Positions 25,691 to 34,457 are shown, numbered from the stretch's first letter. The stretch is 64,000 nt of DNA from Chloroflexota bacterium (GCA_029778615.1 JAKOPZ010000123.1:1-64000), one strand, 5' to 3'. The notes: a model not told the origin generated them from the letters alone. Made by a program: numbers and translations.

Positions 25691-26929
25691 CTAAAATTCG
25701 AGAGAATGGCGCAAGGGGGCGAGGCATTGGCGCGCGCCGAAAACGGACGCGTCATCTTTGTCCCCTATGCTATCGCGGGCGAAACCGCGCGTGTGGAAAT
25801 TGTTGAATCGCGTCGCGGTTTCGCGCGCGGACGCGTGCTTGAAATTCTGGAACCCTCGCCGCAGCGCATCACGCCGCGCTGTCCCCACTTTCCGCCGTCC
25901 TTGGGCATTCGTCATTCGTCGTTCTGTGGCGGCTGTCAATGGCAGCACATTTCGTACGCGGCGCAATGCGAATTCAAAACCCAAATCGTTCGCGACCAAT
26001 TCGCGCGCGTAGCAAAAATTCCTGACGCGCCTGTTTTGCCCATCATCCCTGCGCGCACCGAATGGTTTTATCGCAACAACATGCAGTTTGTCGTGAATGA
26101 GAACGGAGAATTATGTCTGCTCGCGCCGGATTCACACACGCGAGTTCCGATTCACGAATGTTTTGTTGCAGACGAACCGATTCGCGAAATGTTCAAAACG
26201 CTCGAACTCGATGCCGAAAGTTTTGACGGTGTCACCTTGCGCGCCGGTGAAAACACAGGCGAAAAATTTATCATTCTCGAATCCGACGACCCCGAAACGC
26301 CAGAGATTGAAACCGACGAAGCGGTCTCGATCGCGTTTCGTTCGGGCGACATGACGGTCCCAATTTTGGGGAACGAATTCTTGCATGAAAAAATCGGCGC
26401 GCGCGTTTTTCGTATTTCGCCCGATTCATTTTTCCAGGTCAACAGCGCGATGGCGCCAACGCTCGTCGAACTCGTGACCGAATTTCTCGCGCCGCGCGTG
26501 ACGGATATTTTGCTCGACGCGTATGGCGGTGTGGGACTCTTTGGCTTGTCGCGAGCAGATAAAGTTTTGCGTGTGATTGAGGTCGAAGAAAATCCAAACA
26601 CGGTCGAGGACGCAAAATCCAACGCGCAAGCTTTGAACAATATAGAGTTTCACGTCGGGCGCGTCGAATCCATTTTGCCCCAAATAGAATCCGGAATCGA
26701 TATTGCCGTGATTGACCCGCCGCGCGCAGGTCTGGAACGCGCCGCGCTGGATGCGCTCGCCGCAAAAAGACCGCGCACCATCGCGTATGTTTCATGCGAT
26801 ACCGCAACGCTCGCGCGCGATGTGGCGCGTTTTATTGAACACGGTTATCGTCTCGAACGCGTGCAGCCGGTGGATTTGTTTCCGCAGACCTATCATATCG
26901 AGTGTGTGACCAAGTTGGTACTGTTGTAA
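25661..26929 (+). CDS. 23S rRNA (uracil-5)-methyltransferase, RumA/RlmD family
   Basis: The 422-residue enzyme has an N-terminal TRAM-like domain (KFERMAQGGEALARAENGRV), an iron-sulfur cysteine motif, and an SAM-dependent methyltransferase core with DAYGGVGLFGL, a catalytic-type IDPPRAGLE, and AYVSCDTATLARD, where Cys is the nucleophile. It methylates uridine C5 in rRNA. The cluster region reads CPHF...FCGGCQWQ; about eleven residues (PPSLGIRHSSF), encoded by a 7-bp repeat array, separate the first Cys from CGGC where relatives have only one or two. The start is uncertain because the array covers it: GTG 25661 or a later codon. Confidence 0.93.
   Translation: MSNQKSETLNLKFERMAQGGEALARAENGRVIFVPYAIAGETARVEIVESRRGFARGRVLEILEPSPQRITPRCPHFPPSLGIRHSSFCGGCQWQHISYAAQCEFKTQIVRDQFARVAKIPDAPVLPIIPARTEWFYRNNMQFVVNENGELCLLAPDSHTRVPIHECFVADEPIREMFKTLELDAESFDGVTLRAGENTGEKFIILESDDPETPEIETDEAVSIAFRSGDMTVPILGNEFLHEKIGARVFRISPDSFFQVNSAMAPTLVELVTEFLAPRVTDILLDAYGGVGLFGLSRADKVLRVIEVEENPNTVEDAKSNAQALNNIEFHVGRVESILPQIESGIDIAVIDPPRAGLERAALDALAAKRPRTIAYVSCDTATLARDVARFIEHGYRLERVQPVDLFPQTYHIECVTKLVLL
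25902..25923. repeat. ATTCGTC heptads inside the rumA Fe-S motif
   Basis: GCATTCGTCATTCGTCGTTC holds two to three ATTCGTC units in frame between CPHF and CGGC. Confidence 0.7.
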
Positions 26930-26932
26930 AAT
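26905..26932 (+). promoter_or_regulatory. Promoter TGTGAC-16-TAAAAT
   Basis: The -10 TAAAAT (26927-26932) overlaps the rumA stop codon and ends 7 nt before the ATG of the Nudix gene. The -35 is TGTGAC (26905-26910). Confidence 0.45.
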
Positions 26933-26939
26933 AGCGCAT

Positions 26940-27380
26940 ATGGTTAACAAAGTTTGGCTGTACGTTTTGCGTAAATGCGCGGAACAGGTTGAACTTTTGG
27001 TTTTTGACCATATAGACGTTCAAGCAGGCACACAAATTCCCGCAGGAACGGTTGAACCAAACGAGGATATAGAAATTGCCGCACACCGCGAATTGTTTGA
27101 AGAAGCGGGCATTCGCGTCGAGACGTTGACGCCACTGGGGACGATTGAGCGCAATGGGTACGGGCAAGATGTGCGCGCACACCTTTTCGCGGCGATGGCA
27201 CTTGCCAACGCGGCGGACGAGTGGGTTCATCAGGTCAGCGGCAAGGGTGAAGATGAGGGCATGGCGTTTCGATTCTTTTGGCTGCCGCGCGCGCAATGGC
27301 AAAACGTGTGGGGCGATTTCAAGTTGGGCTGTCCCGCGCTCGAATCGTTGATCTCGAATTCTCTGAACCATCAAATATGA
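26940..27380 (+). CDS. Nudix hydrolase
   Basis: The 146-residue protein has a perfect Nudix box, G-TVEPN-E-DIEIAAH-RELFEEAGI, at about residues 36-58. These residues bind metal and hydrolyse a nucleoside diphosphate linked to some other group; the substrate is not evident from sequence. The ATG at 26940 lies 7 nt after a -10 box and lacks a Shine-Dalgarno. Its stop overlaps the start of the pentapeptide-repeat gene (ATGA), so the two are co-translated. Confidence 0.93.
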   Translation: MVNKVWLYVLRKCAEQVELLVFDHIDVQAGTQIPAGTVEPNEDIEIAAHRELFEEAGIRVETLTPLGTIERNGYGQDVRAHLFAAMALANAADEWVHQVSGKGEDEGMAFRFFWLPRAQWQNVWGDFKLGCPALESLISNSLNHQI

Positions 27381-27886
27381 ACGCACAAGAACTCGTAAAA
27401 AAATACGCCGCCGGGGAACGCGATTTTTCCAACGCGGAATTAAAAGGCGCAAATCTCGCCGAAGCAAAATTGCGCGGGATTATTCTGCGCGGCGCGAATT
27501 TGGAAAAGGCGAATCTCGGGTGGTGCAATCTGGAACACGCGGACTTGTCCAACGCGATTCTCAAAGGCGCCACGTTGAACGCCGCGCATTTGCACAATGC
27601 AAATTGCGCGGGCGCGGATTTTTCGGATGCGAAAATGAAAACGTGCGGTTTGCGCGAAGCGAATCTCGAAAACGCGAACTTGCGCGGCGCGGTCCTCGTG
27701 GGCGCAAAATTGATGGGCGCCAATTTACGCGGCGCGAATTTGTCCAAGACGCATCTCGACGGCGCGGATTTTAGCGACGCGGACACCGAAGGCGCGGATG
27801 TGAGTTTTACTGAAACGACAAATACTGTGGGGCTGAAAATGTCGCAGGACAAAGTTTCGTTGAAACGGATTGACCGTTCGTCGTGA
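27377..27886 (+). CDS. Pentapeptide-repeat protein
   Basis: The 169-residue protein consists mostly of pentapeptide repeats of the A(D/N)LXX form (ANLAEAKLRG, ANLEKANLGW, ADLSNAILKG, ANLRGANLSK). About twenty repeats would give a right-handed quadrilateral beta helix. Some family members mimic DNA and protect gyrase, but most have no known role. The ATG overlaps the Nudix stop, a coupling that may mean a shared role. A short polar tail ends RIDRSS. Confidence 0.93.
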   Translation: MNAQELVKKYAAGERDFSNAELKGANLAEAKLRGIILRGANLEKANLGWCNLEHADLSNAILKGATLNAAHLHNANCAGADFSDAKMKTCGLREANLENANLRGAVLVGAKLMGANLRGANLSKTHLDGADFSDADTEGADVSFTETTNTVGLKMSQDKVSLKRIDRSS

Positions 27887-27899
27887 GAGGAGGCAAACG

Positions 27900-28622
27900 A
27901 TGGGACAGACTTTTGAAATTGTAAAACCGTTGCCCGCCACGCCAGAGATTCATTACCCGGAAACGGATGGACAACCCATGGGTGAAACTGCATACCACAT
28001 TCTGGCAATTATGTATTTGTTGAATGCGCTGCGGTACTATTTTCGCGCGGCGACAGATGTGTATGTCGGCTCGAATATGCTGATGTATTATGAAAAAGAT
28101 GACAACAGCGTATTTGTCGTTCCGGATGTTTTCGTTACCAAGAACACCTCGACTGAGGAGCGCCGCGTGTGGAAAACATGGGCGGACGGGGTGCCAGCGG
28201 TCATTTTCGAAATGACCTCCCGAAGTACCCGCTTGCAAGATATTGCGACCAAGCGCGGGCTGTACGAGTTGCTCGGTGTACGCGAATACATTTTGTTCGA
28301 CCCGCTCGAAGAATATCTTGAACCCCAATTGCAAGGATTTCGTTTGGTGGGGGACGAATTTCATCGCATCGCGCTTGAACCCAATGGCGATTTATTCAGC
28401 GCCGAGCTTGGTTTGTTCTTGCGGCGCGATGGAAAATTGTTGCGCGCAGTTGACCCCACTTCATTGACTCCACTTCCGACACTTGAAGAGGCGATGGAGC
28501 GCGCGGAGCAAGAGCAACAACATGCACAAGCCGAAGCCGAACGCGCAAATACAGCCGAGCAACAAGTGCTGCAACTGCGCGCCGAAATTGAACGTCTGCG
28601 CGGAGAGATTCAAGGCGATTGA
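27900..28622 (+). CDS. Uma2-family protein (PD-(D/E)XK-like, DUF820) with C-terminal coiled coil
   Basis: The 240-residue protein begins MGQTFEIVKPLP behind GAGAGGAGGC. The Uma2 core is clear: VFVVPDVFVT (catalytic Asp), VIFEMTSRST, a following D..TKRGLY Lys, and LGVREYILFDP. Uma2 proteins are expanded in cyanobacteria and Chloroflexota and are predicted nucleases of unknown target. The last 50 residues (EEAMERAEQEQQHAQAEAER and on) form a charged coiled coil that could mediate dimerisation. It is 13 bp after the pentapeptide gene and followed by a hairpin terminator. Confidence 0.9.
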   Translation: MGQTFEIVKPLPATPEIHYPETDGQPMGETAYHILAIMYLLNALRYYFRAATDVYVGSNMLMYYEKDDNSVFVVPDVFVTKNTSTEERRVWKTWADGVPAVIFEMTSRSTRLQDIATKRGLYELLGVREYILFDPLEEYLEPQLQGFRLVGDEFHRIALEPNGDLFSAELGLFLRRDGKLLRAVDPTSLTPLPTLEEAMERAEQEQQHAQAEAERANTAEQQVLQLRAEIERLRGEIQGD

Positions 28623-28627
28623 ACCAA

Positions 28628-28662
28628 AAGCGCCGCACCGAAAAAGTTTCGGTGCGGCGCTT
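28628..28662. terminator. Hairpin between convergent genes
   Basis: A 16-bp perfect stem (AAGCGCCGCACCGAAA and complement) with a three-base loop separates the Uma2 gene from convergent rdgB. The T tail is short. Confidence 0.75.
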
Positions 28663-28679
28663 GTACAGTATGACCATTC

Positions 28680-29327
28680 TCACATTTCCACATCGCGCAG
28701 CAATGTCTGCAGAATTTCGCGCGCCTTGACCGCCGCGCGCCCGCGATGACTGATTTTATTTTTTTCCTCTGACGAAAATTCTGCCAAATGCTTTCCCGTG
28801 TCGCCGACGATAAAAATTGGGTCGTAACCGAAACCATTCGTCCCGCGCGGCTCGAACGCGATTTCGCCTTTGCATGTTCCTTCTGTTTTCCAGACGCGCA
28901 GCACGCGTACATGCGCTTTGCCCATCTGCATTTCCTCGAACGGTTCCGCGTCCTGCATGACAATGACGCACCGAAAACGCGCTGTCCGTTTTTCGCGCGG
29001 CACCCCGCGCATTTTTTCCAAGAGGTACGCATTGCGTTCGGCGTCCGTTTTTTCATCCCCCGCATAGCGTTTGGAAAACACGCCCGGTTCGCCGTTCAAC
29101 GCATCCACTTCCAGTCCCGAATCATCCGCGAGCGTGAGCAAACCGCTCATCTCGGAATACGTGATGGCTTTCAGGAATGCGTTTTCCTCGAACGTGGCGC
29201 CCGTTTCTTCTACATCGTCCGCGATGCCAACATCGTCGAGCGTCAACAGTTGCAGCGGCAAATCGTCCAGAATTTCTTGATACTCGCGCAATTTGCCGCG
29301 ATTGTGAGTGGCAATGAGAAGCTTCAT
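28680..29327 (-). CDS. rdgB: XTP/dITP pyrophosphatase (Ham1/RdgB)
   Basis: The 215-residue enzyme opens with the family motif LLIATHNRGKLREYQ, then LTLADDSGLEVDALNG, GVFSKRYAGD and GFGYDPIF near residue 160. It hydrolyses non-canonical purine triphosphates such as XTP and dITP to keep them out of DNA. Start ATG 29327 matches family starts. It is divergent from the DUF4446 gene and convergent with Uma2. Confidence 0.95.
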   Translation of the reverse strand: MKLLIATHNRGKLREYQEILDDLPLQLLTLDDVGIADDVEETGATFEENAFLKAITYSEMSGLLTLADDSGLEVDALNGEPGVFSKRYAGDEKTDAERNAYLLEKMRGVPREKRTARFRCVIVMQDAEPFEEMQMGKAHVRVLRVWKTEGTCKGEIAFEPRGTNGFGYDPIFIVGDTGKHLAEFSSEEKNKISHRGRAAVKAREILQTLLRDVEM

Positions 29328-29449
29328 GGTGAAATGGACTGCTCTTTGGGCAGGTACAGAATAGAAACTTACTATCGCACTATCGCACGAATTTTGTATT
29401 TTGTGAAACCTTCGTTAGAATCGCCGCACCCTTTGACACAAGGAAGCTT

Positions 29450-29935
29450 ATGGATTTCTCACGCGGGTTTTCGCTCGTCGAGCTGCTCCTCTTTTTGATT
29501 CTCGGCGTGCTGTTGGTTTGGATTGGGACGCTCGAGTATCGTTTGCTGCGCCTCACGCGCACCCTGCGCTACATGTTTACGGGGCGCACCGGCGGCGATT
29601 TGGAGCAAGTGCTCCGTGAGTACATGGAACGCATGGACCGTACGGATGAAACCATCAGACAGTTTAATCAGCGCGCGACGTTGATTGAACAAAAAGCGCC
29701 GTTCAATGTTTCACATGTCGGCGTCGTGCGTTTCAATCCGTTTGCCGACAAGGGCGGCGACCAAAGTTTTGCCGTCGCGTTTTTGGACGACCATCAGGAC
29801 GGTGTCGTTTTCACCGGACTGCATTCGCGCTCCGATGTCCGTGTCTATGCCAAACCGATTGTCGGCGGGACCTCCACTTATCCCCTCACCAACGAAGAAG
29901 CCGAAGCCATCAACCGCGCGGTGATGAAAAAATAA
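29450..29935 (+). CDS. DUF4446-family membrane protein
   Basis: The 161-residue protein has one N-terminal membrane helix (about residues 9-27), a charged coiled coil (about 45-85) and the DUF4446 signature HVGVVRFNPFADKGGDQSFAVAFLDDHQDG, here at about 92-120, followed by GLHSRSDVRVYAKP and a late LTNEEAEAINRA helix. The family is common in Firmicutes and other Gram-positive-like lineages, with no known function. A good AAGGAAG ribosome site precedes the ATG. Confidence 0.92.
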   Translation: MDFSRGFSLVELLLFLILGVLLVWIGTLEYRLLRLTRTLRYMFTGRTGGDLEQVLREYMERMDRTDETIRQFNQRATLIEQKAPFNVSHVGVVRFNPFADKGGDQSFAVAFLDDHQDGVVFTGLHSRSDVRVYAKPIVGGTSTYPLTNEEAEAINRAVMKK

Positions 29936-29952
29936 GCGCGGCAGGAATATGC

Positions 29953-29958
29953 TATAAT
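29953..29958 (+). promoter_or_regulatory. -10 box TATAAT for the GT2-HDAC pair
   Basis: TATAAT lies 30 bp before the glycosyltransferase ATG; the leader carries a weak TAGGAAC ribosome site. Confidence 0.5.
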
Positions 29959-29988
29959 CGCGCAGCCATTTTTGAATGTGTAGGAACC

Positions 29989-30939
29989 ATGCGTTGCGCG
30001 CTGATCATGACGGTCAAGAACGAAGCAAATTCGCTGCCGCGTTTGTTCGAGACACTCGCTTTACAAACCAAACAACCTGACGAAATCATTGTTGCCGACG
30101 GCGGTTCCACCGATAATACGGTGGAACTCTTGCGCGCCGCGTCGCCCAAGTTTAACTTGCGCGTGCTGGAATGTCCGGGCGCGAATATTTCGCAAGGACG
30201 CAATGCCGCGATTCGCGCGACGAACGCGGACCTTGTCGCGAGCATGGACGCGGGTGTGCGGCTCGACGCGCGTTGGTTTCAAAACATCACCGCGCCATTT
30301 TCCCAAACCGACGCGCCGGATGTCGTGAGCGGTTTTTTTCTTCCCGACCCGCACGGCGCGTTCGAGACGGCGCTCGCCGCGACGACATTGCCCGAACTGC
30401 GCGACATTTGCCCCGCAACCTTTTTGCCTTCTTCGCGTTCCATTGCCTTTCGCAAACGCGCGTGGGAAAAAATCGGCGGCTATCCCGAATGGTTAGATTA
30501 CTGCGAGGATTTGATTTTTGATTTCGATTTGAAACGCGCGGGGTTTCGTTTTCAATTTCAATCCGACGCGTTGGTCTATTTTCGCCCGCGTCCCACGCTC
30601 GGAAAATTTTTCATGCAGTATTATTTGTACGCGCGGGGAGACGGCAAAGCGAATTTGTGGTGGAAGCGGCATCTCATTCGCTATGCCACCTATCTGTTCG
30701 CCATTCCGCTTTCGTTCGCACTCGTTTCGTTCGTGCCGCTCGTTTCCGTTTTGATGTGGCTGGTCGGCGCATACGCGTTGTTTGGTACGCCGTACCGTCG
30801 TCTATTTCATTCATGGCAGCCGTTGACGCGCGCGGAAAAAATCGCCGCGTTTCTTTATGTGCCCGTCATTCGCATCAGCGGCGATGTGGCAAAAATGATT
30901 GGCTATCCGGTTGGTGTAGCGTGGAGATGGCAGAGATGA
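29989..30939 (+). CDS. Family 2 glycosyltransferase
   Basis: The 316-residue enzyme has a GT-A fold: CALIMTVKNEANSLPRLFETL, IIVADGGSTDNTVEL with the first acidic motif, and VASMDAGVRLD in place of the DXD sequence. Two hydrophobic segments near residues 230-265 suggest membrane attachment. It should move a nucleotide-activated sugar to a lipid or glycan acceptor; the sugar is not determinable. Its stop overlaps the next start (ATGA). Confidence 0.9.
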   Translation: MRCALIMTVKNEANSLPRLFETLALQTKQPDEIIVADGGSTDNTVELLRAASPKFNLRVLECPGANISQGRNAAIRATNADLVASMDAGVRLDARWFQNITAPFSQTDAPDVVSGFFLPDPHGAFETALAATTLPELRDICPATFLPSSRSIAFRKRAWEKIGGYPEWLDYCEDLIFDFDLKRAGFRFQFQSDALVYFRPRPTLGKFFMQYYLYARGDGKANLWWKRHLIRYATYLFAIPLSFALVSFVPLVSVLMWLVGAYALFGTPYRRLFHSWQPLTRAEKIAAFLYVPVIRISGDVAKMIGYPVGVAWRWQR

Positions 30940-31967
30940 AAATCGGCTATGTGTATTCTCCCATTTTTTTGATGCACTCGGCAGCGGGACATCCCGAAGC
31001 GCCGCAGCGCTTGGAAGCCATTATGCAGGTGTGGCAAGACACGCACTTGATTGACGATTTGGTTTTCATCGAGCCAACGCCCGCGAGTGACCAACAAATT
31101 TTGCGCGTGCATTCGCAAAAACATATCAACACCATCGAGTACGCCGACCGTCGCGGCGGTCTGCAAATTGACGGCGATACGTACATGAATGAATATTCGC
31201 GCGAGGCGGCGTACCTTGCGGCGGGCGCCGCGCTCAACGCGGTGGATGCGGTGATGACGGGGATTGTGGAAGCGTCGTTTTCGCTTGCGCGTCCACCCGG
31301 GCATCACGCCACGCGCGATTTGGCGATGGGCTTTTGCTTGTTCAACAACATTGCCGTCGCCGCACAGTATGCGGTGGACCGTTACAATTTGGAACGTGTG
31401 CTGGTGATGGATTTCGACGTGCATCACGGCAACGGGACACAGGATATTTTTTACGATTCGCCGAACGTTTATTATTTTTCGACGCATCGCTATCCGTTCT
31501 ATCCCGGTTCAGGGCATTGGCGCGATATTGGCGCAGAGCAAGGACGCGGTACCACATTCAATGTACCCATGCCGCATAGTGTCGGGAATGAACAATTTGC
31601 GCGCGTGTTTGACGACTTGTTGTATCCCGCGATGGCGCGCTATCAACCGCAGCTCGTTCTTGTTTCGGCGGGGTACGACGCGCATTGGGCTGACCCGCTC
31701 GGCGCGCTGACATTGCTCGACGCGACGGGCTATGCGTACATGACGCAGGTGCTTCACGGCATCGCGCGAGAATTCGCCCAAGGGCGCATTGTTTTTGTCC
31801 TCGAAGGCGGATACAATTTCGACGCGCTCGGCTGGTCGAGCTATGCGACGGTGCAAGCTCTACTCGGCAAACGCATTGAACAAGACCCGGTGGGCGCACC
31901 GCCGCGCGCAGAGCGCGATATTACGGAACTGGTCGAACATCTGCAAGGGATTCATCAACTCGTCTGA
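30936..31967 (+). CDS. Histone deacetylase-family (class II-like) amidohydrolase
   Basis: The 343-residue enzyme begins MKIGYVYSPIFLMHSAAGHP at 30936. It has the zinc and charge-relay motifs of the arginase/deacetylase fold: RPPGHHAT (His pair), FCLFNNIAVAAQYA, VMDFDVHHGNGTQDIF (zinc Asp and His), FYPGSG, VSAGYDAHWADPLG (zinc Asp), and LEGGYN. In bacteria such proteins deacetylate acetylpolyamines, acetoin-pathway proteins or other acyl amides; substrate unknown. The start overlaps the glycosyltransferase stop by four bases. A longer in-phase frame upstream is not coding. Confidence 0.94.
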   Translation: MKIGYVYSPIFLMHSAAGHPEAPQRLEAIMQVWQDTHLIDDLVFIEPTPASDQQILRVHSQKHINTIEYADRRGGLQIDGDTYMNEYSREAAYLAAGAALNAVDAVMTGIVEASFSLARPPGHHATRDLAMGFCLFNNIAVAAQYAVDRYNLERVLVMDFDVHHGNGTQDIFYDSPNVYYFSTHRYPFYPGSGHWRDIGAEQGRGTTFNVPMPHSVGNEQFARVFDDLLYPAMARYQPQLVLVSAGYDAHWADPLGALTLLDATGYAYMTQVLHGIAREFAQGRIVFVLEGGYNFDALGWSSYATVQALLGKRIEQDPVGAPPRAERDITELVEHLQGIHQLV

Positions 31968-31980
31968 AACCACCGCACTA

Positions 31981-32008
31981 TTGCGTTATTCCACTAACGC
32001 ATTATAAT
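31981..32008 (+). promoter_or_regulatory. Promoter TTGCGT-16-TATAAT overlapping a hairpin
   Basis: TTGCGT (31981-31986) and TATAAT (32003-32008) are 16 bp apart and end 8 nt before the ATG at 32017. TGCGTTA and TAACGCA (31982-32001) form an inverted repeat within it, a possible operator. Confidence 0.6.
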
Positions 32009-32016
32009 TTTTTCGT

Positions 32017-34398
32017 ATGGCAGACGTTTTACTCCGCGATTCGGTTGACCAACTGCGCGCGCTGGTACGCGAGGGCAATTATTCGCAAGCGCTTGCGCTC
32101 GGACAGCACATCCTCTCGTTTTTCCCCAAACATATCGAAACGTACACCGTCCTCGCCCAGCTGAGTTTAACGACCAATGACCTCGCGGGCGCGAACGATT
32201 TATTGAAACGCGTTTTGAGCGCGGACCCCGAAAATGTGTTGGCGCTGGCGGGCATGGCGCTCATCAGTGAGGCGCAGGAAAAGCATGACGACGCGTTGTG
32301 GTATCTGGAACGCGCGTACGAAATCCAGCCCGCGAATGACGAACTCCGCAGTGAACTTTTGCGCGTGCGCGAAATGTTTTATGGCGCGGCGCCCGGACGG
32401 ATTGAATTGACCGCCGGCGCGTTGGCACGCGTGTACGCGCGACAGGGACAATACGCGCAAGCTATCAATGAATTTCGACGGATATTGCGGAACGATTCCA
32501 AACGCTACGACGCGCGCGTCGCCCTCGCCGAAGTGTTGTATCGCGCAGGGCGCACGGACGAAGCCGCCCAAGTCGCCCAACAGGTGATGGCGGATGCGCC
32601 GTATTCTTTGAAACCAAATTTGATACTCGGCGCATTGTGGACAGAAAACGCGGTGCCCGAAGGGCAACAATTTTTGCAGCGCGCGCATCAACTCGACCCC
32701 GAACATCGTGTGGCGCGCGCCCTGCTCGGCGAACGGTTTGACGGCACTCACGCGCCGCGTTTGCCCGAACTCGGCGACCGTGCGGCGGGCGCGCCCGAAC
32801 CCGCGCGCGAATCGGCGGAACCTTACGTGGTAGATTCGGAAACTGCGCGCGCGGTGCAAATGTGGAACGAAATCGAACGCGCCCAAGAAATGGACGCGGC
32901 GCTCGAGGAACCATTATTTGCCGACCCCGAAGCGTTGGAGCGCGTCGCGCAAGAACCGCCGCCATCCGCCGCACCACCGCCGCGCGCCGCCGAACCTTCC
33001 ATTGACCTTGCCGCGCGCCTCGCCGCCGTAAGTGCCCCTGCGACGCCTGCCGTTGAAAGCGACGATGCAACGCTTCAAGAAATTTTGTTGGCGGAAAAAA
33101 TGCAGACCGCCGAACAAAATATCGCGGCTCCCGCTTTGCCGGAAAACGCGCAGCTGCCGCCGGAATTGGCTGAACCGACTTTACCTGCGCCATCTGTGAC
33201 GACCGAAACCCCCGCGCCTGCGCCCGCATCCAACGCCCCGCCCGCACCTCCCCAGCCCTCTACCAAATTTGCGGAACGTTTGAGCCGGGGCAAAAGCGGC
33301 GAAGGTCTTTCGACGGATGCCATTGCTGCCGCCGCCGCCGCGCTCGCCTCGAGCATCGCTCTCGACAAGGCGAATCAGCCGTCACCCACGCGCCGTGCCC
33401 ATCCCGCAATTCCCAAAGTGCGTCCGGTGATTCGCGGGGCGCAGGAAAAATTACCTACATGGCTTTTCATCACCGGCACGCAAGCGCGTGCGCCCGCCTC
33501 ATTTGAACAAGAGGCGCCATCAACTGCCGACCAAGGTGCGCCGACGCCCGCCGTCAAAGACGACCGTCCCGAATGGTTGGTAGAAGCGCAAGCCGTGAGC
33601 ACACAAGAACATCTTGCCCCTGCTGTGGACAGCGAATTGCCGGATTGGCTGAAACCGTCCGCACCGTCTGAAAACGCAGTCCCGCGCGCGGAACCTCCTG
33701 CAGCGCCCGCAAATATTCCGACTTGGTTGAGCGACCAAGCTCCGCAAGAATCTCCGCCCGCGCCGGAACACGCCGTCTCTGAACAACCATCCGTCGTCGC
33801 GCTCCCCGAATGGTTGCAAGACGAAACGCCGACGACGCAAAACATCGCGCCCGTCATTCAAGCAACACCAACGGTTGCAGAAGATTGGACGAACGAACCG
33901 ACAGAAAAACTTGCGGATGAATTTGCCGGCAAGACCGCAATTGAAAACGAATTGACGCCCCTACGCGCACACGACACGCGCGCAACGGTTGAGGCGCCGA
34001 ACGCAGCCGATGGCGTCGAAATTCCTGTACAAGCGGCGGGACCCGAAACACAACCTGCATCCGTTTCCGAAACAACAAGCGAGCTACCAAGCGAAACTCC
34101 GGCGGAACAAATTGCTCAAGAACGCGCGCCGACGCAAGCGATGCCCGATTCCGCGACCATGCTGCAAATGGCGCGCGACAAACGCGCGGCGGGCGATTTG
34201 AAAGGCGCATTGGAATTGTATGAACGTGTGATGCACCGCCGCCCCAATTACCTGGACGATGTGACGAACGATTTGCAGGAAATCATTCAGAACGAAAACG
34301 CGCCGACGAGCGCAAACCGCTTGCTCGGCGAAGCATACGCGATGGCGGGACGCTTCAAGGAATCCCTCGCGCAATATCGTATCGCGATGGGCAAATAA
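32017..34398 (+). CDS. TPR protein with long disordered region carrying repeated PxWL motifs
   Basis: The 793-residue protein has N-terminal TPR repeats (about residues 10-240, such as YSQALALGQHILSFFPKHIE and ARVYARQGQYAQAINEFRRIL). A 450-residue Pro/Ala/Glu-rich disordered region follows. Within it are five similar short motifs: KLPTWLF, RPEWLVE, LPDWLKP, IPTWLSD and LPEWLQD. The C-terminus returns to TPR-like helices (DLKGALELYERVMHRRPNYLDDV). No signal peptide is present, so it is cytoplasmic. A scaffold role is inferred from TPRs and repeated motifs. The mRNA is predicted leaderless. Confidence 0.88.
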   Translation: MADVLLRDSVDQLRALVREGNYSQALALGQHILSFFPKHIETYTVLAQLSLTTNDLAGANDLLKRVLSADPENVLALAGMALISEAQEKHDDALWYLERAYEIQPANDELRSELLRVREMFYGAAPGRIELTAGALARVYARQGQYAQAINEFRRILRNDSKRYDARVALAEVLYRAGRTDEAAQVAQQVMADAPYSLKPNLILGALWTENAVPEGQQFLQRAHQLDPEHRVARALLGERFDGTHAPRLPELGDRAAGAPEPARESAEPYVVDSETARAVQMWNEIERAQEMDAALEEPLFADPEALERVAQEPPPSAAPPPRAAEPSIDLAARLAAVSAPATPAVESDDATLQEILLAEKMQTAEQNIAAPALPENAQLPPELAEPTLPAPSVTTETPAPAPASNAPPAPPQPSTKFAERLSRGKSGEGLSTDAIAAAAAALASSIALDKANQPSPTRRAHPAIPKVRPVIRGAQEKLPTWLFITGTQARAPASFEQEAPSTADQGAPTPAVKDDRPEWLVEAQAVSTQEHLAPAVDSELPDWLKPSAPSENAVPRAEPPAAPANIPTWLSDQAPQESPPAPEHAVSEQPSVVALPEWLQDETPTTQNIAPVIQATPTVAEDWTNEPTEKLADEFAGKTAIENELTPLRAHDTRATVEAPNAADGVEIPVQAAGPETQPASVSETTSELPSETPAEQIAQERAPTQAMPDSATMLQMARDKRAAGDLKGALELYERVMHRRPNYLDDVTNDLQEIIQNENAPTSANRLLGEAYAMAGRFKESLAQYRIAMGK

Positions 34399-34414
34399 TT
34401 GTTTGTGTAAAACA

Positions 34415-34457
34415 AGCGCGGGCAAGTACGGGACCGGTTTCCGCGCTTGCCCGCGTT
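34415..34457 (+). terminator. Possible terminator between the TPR gene and ndk
   Basis: CGCGGGCAAG and CTTGCCCGCG form a 10-bp stem with a 19-nt loop, followed by TTTAT. Confidence 0.5.

Noticed and set aside
29370-29388. ACTATCGCACTATCGCAC as another heptad array
   Set aside because: The unit is 8 bp and only two copies are present, so it does not fit the 7-bp class.
30657-30935. Upstream extension of the HDAC-like gene
   Set aside because: It overlaps the C-terminal coding part of the glycosyltransferase and does not match the family; the ATGA overlap start is at 30936.
33952-33972. Half of the GTAGGGGCG palindrome inside the TPR gene
   Set aside because: Only a CGCCCCTACG word is present with no second arm; likely chance.
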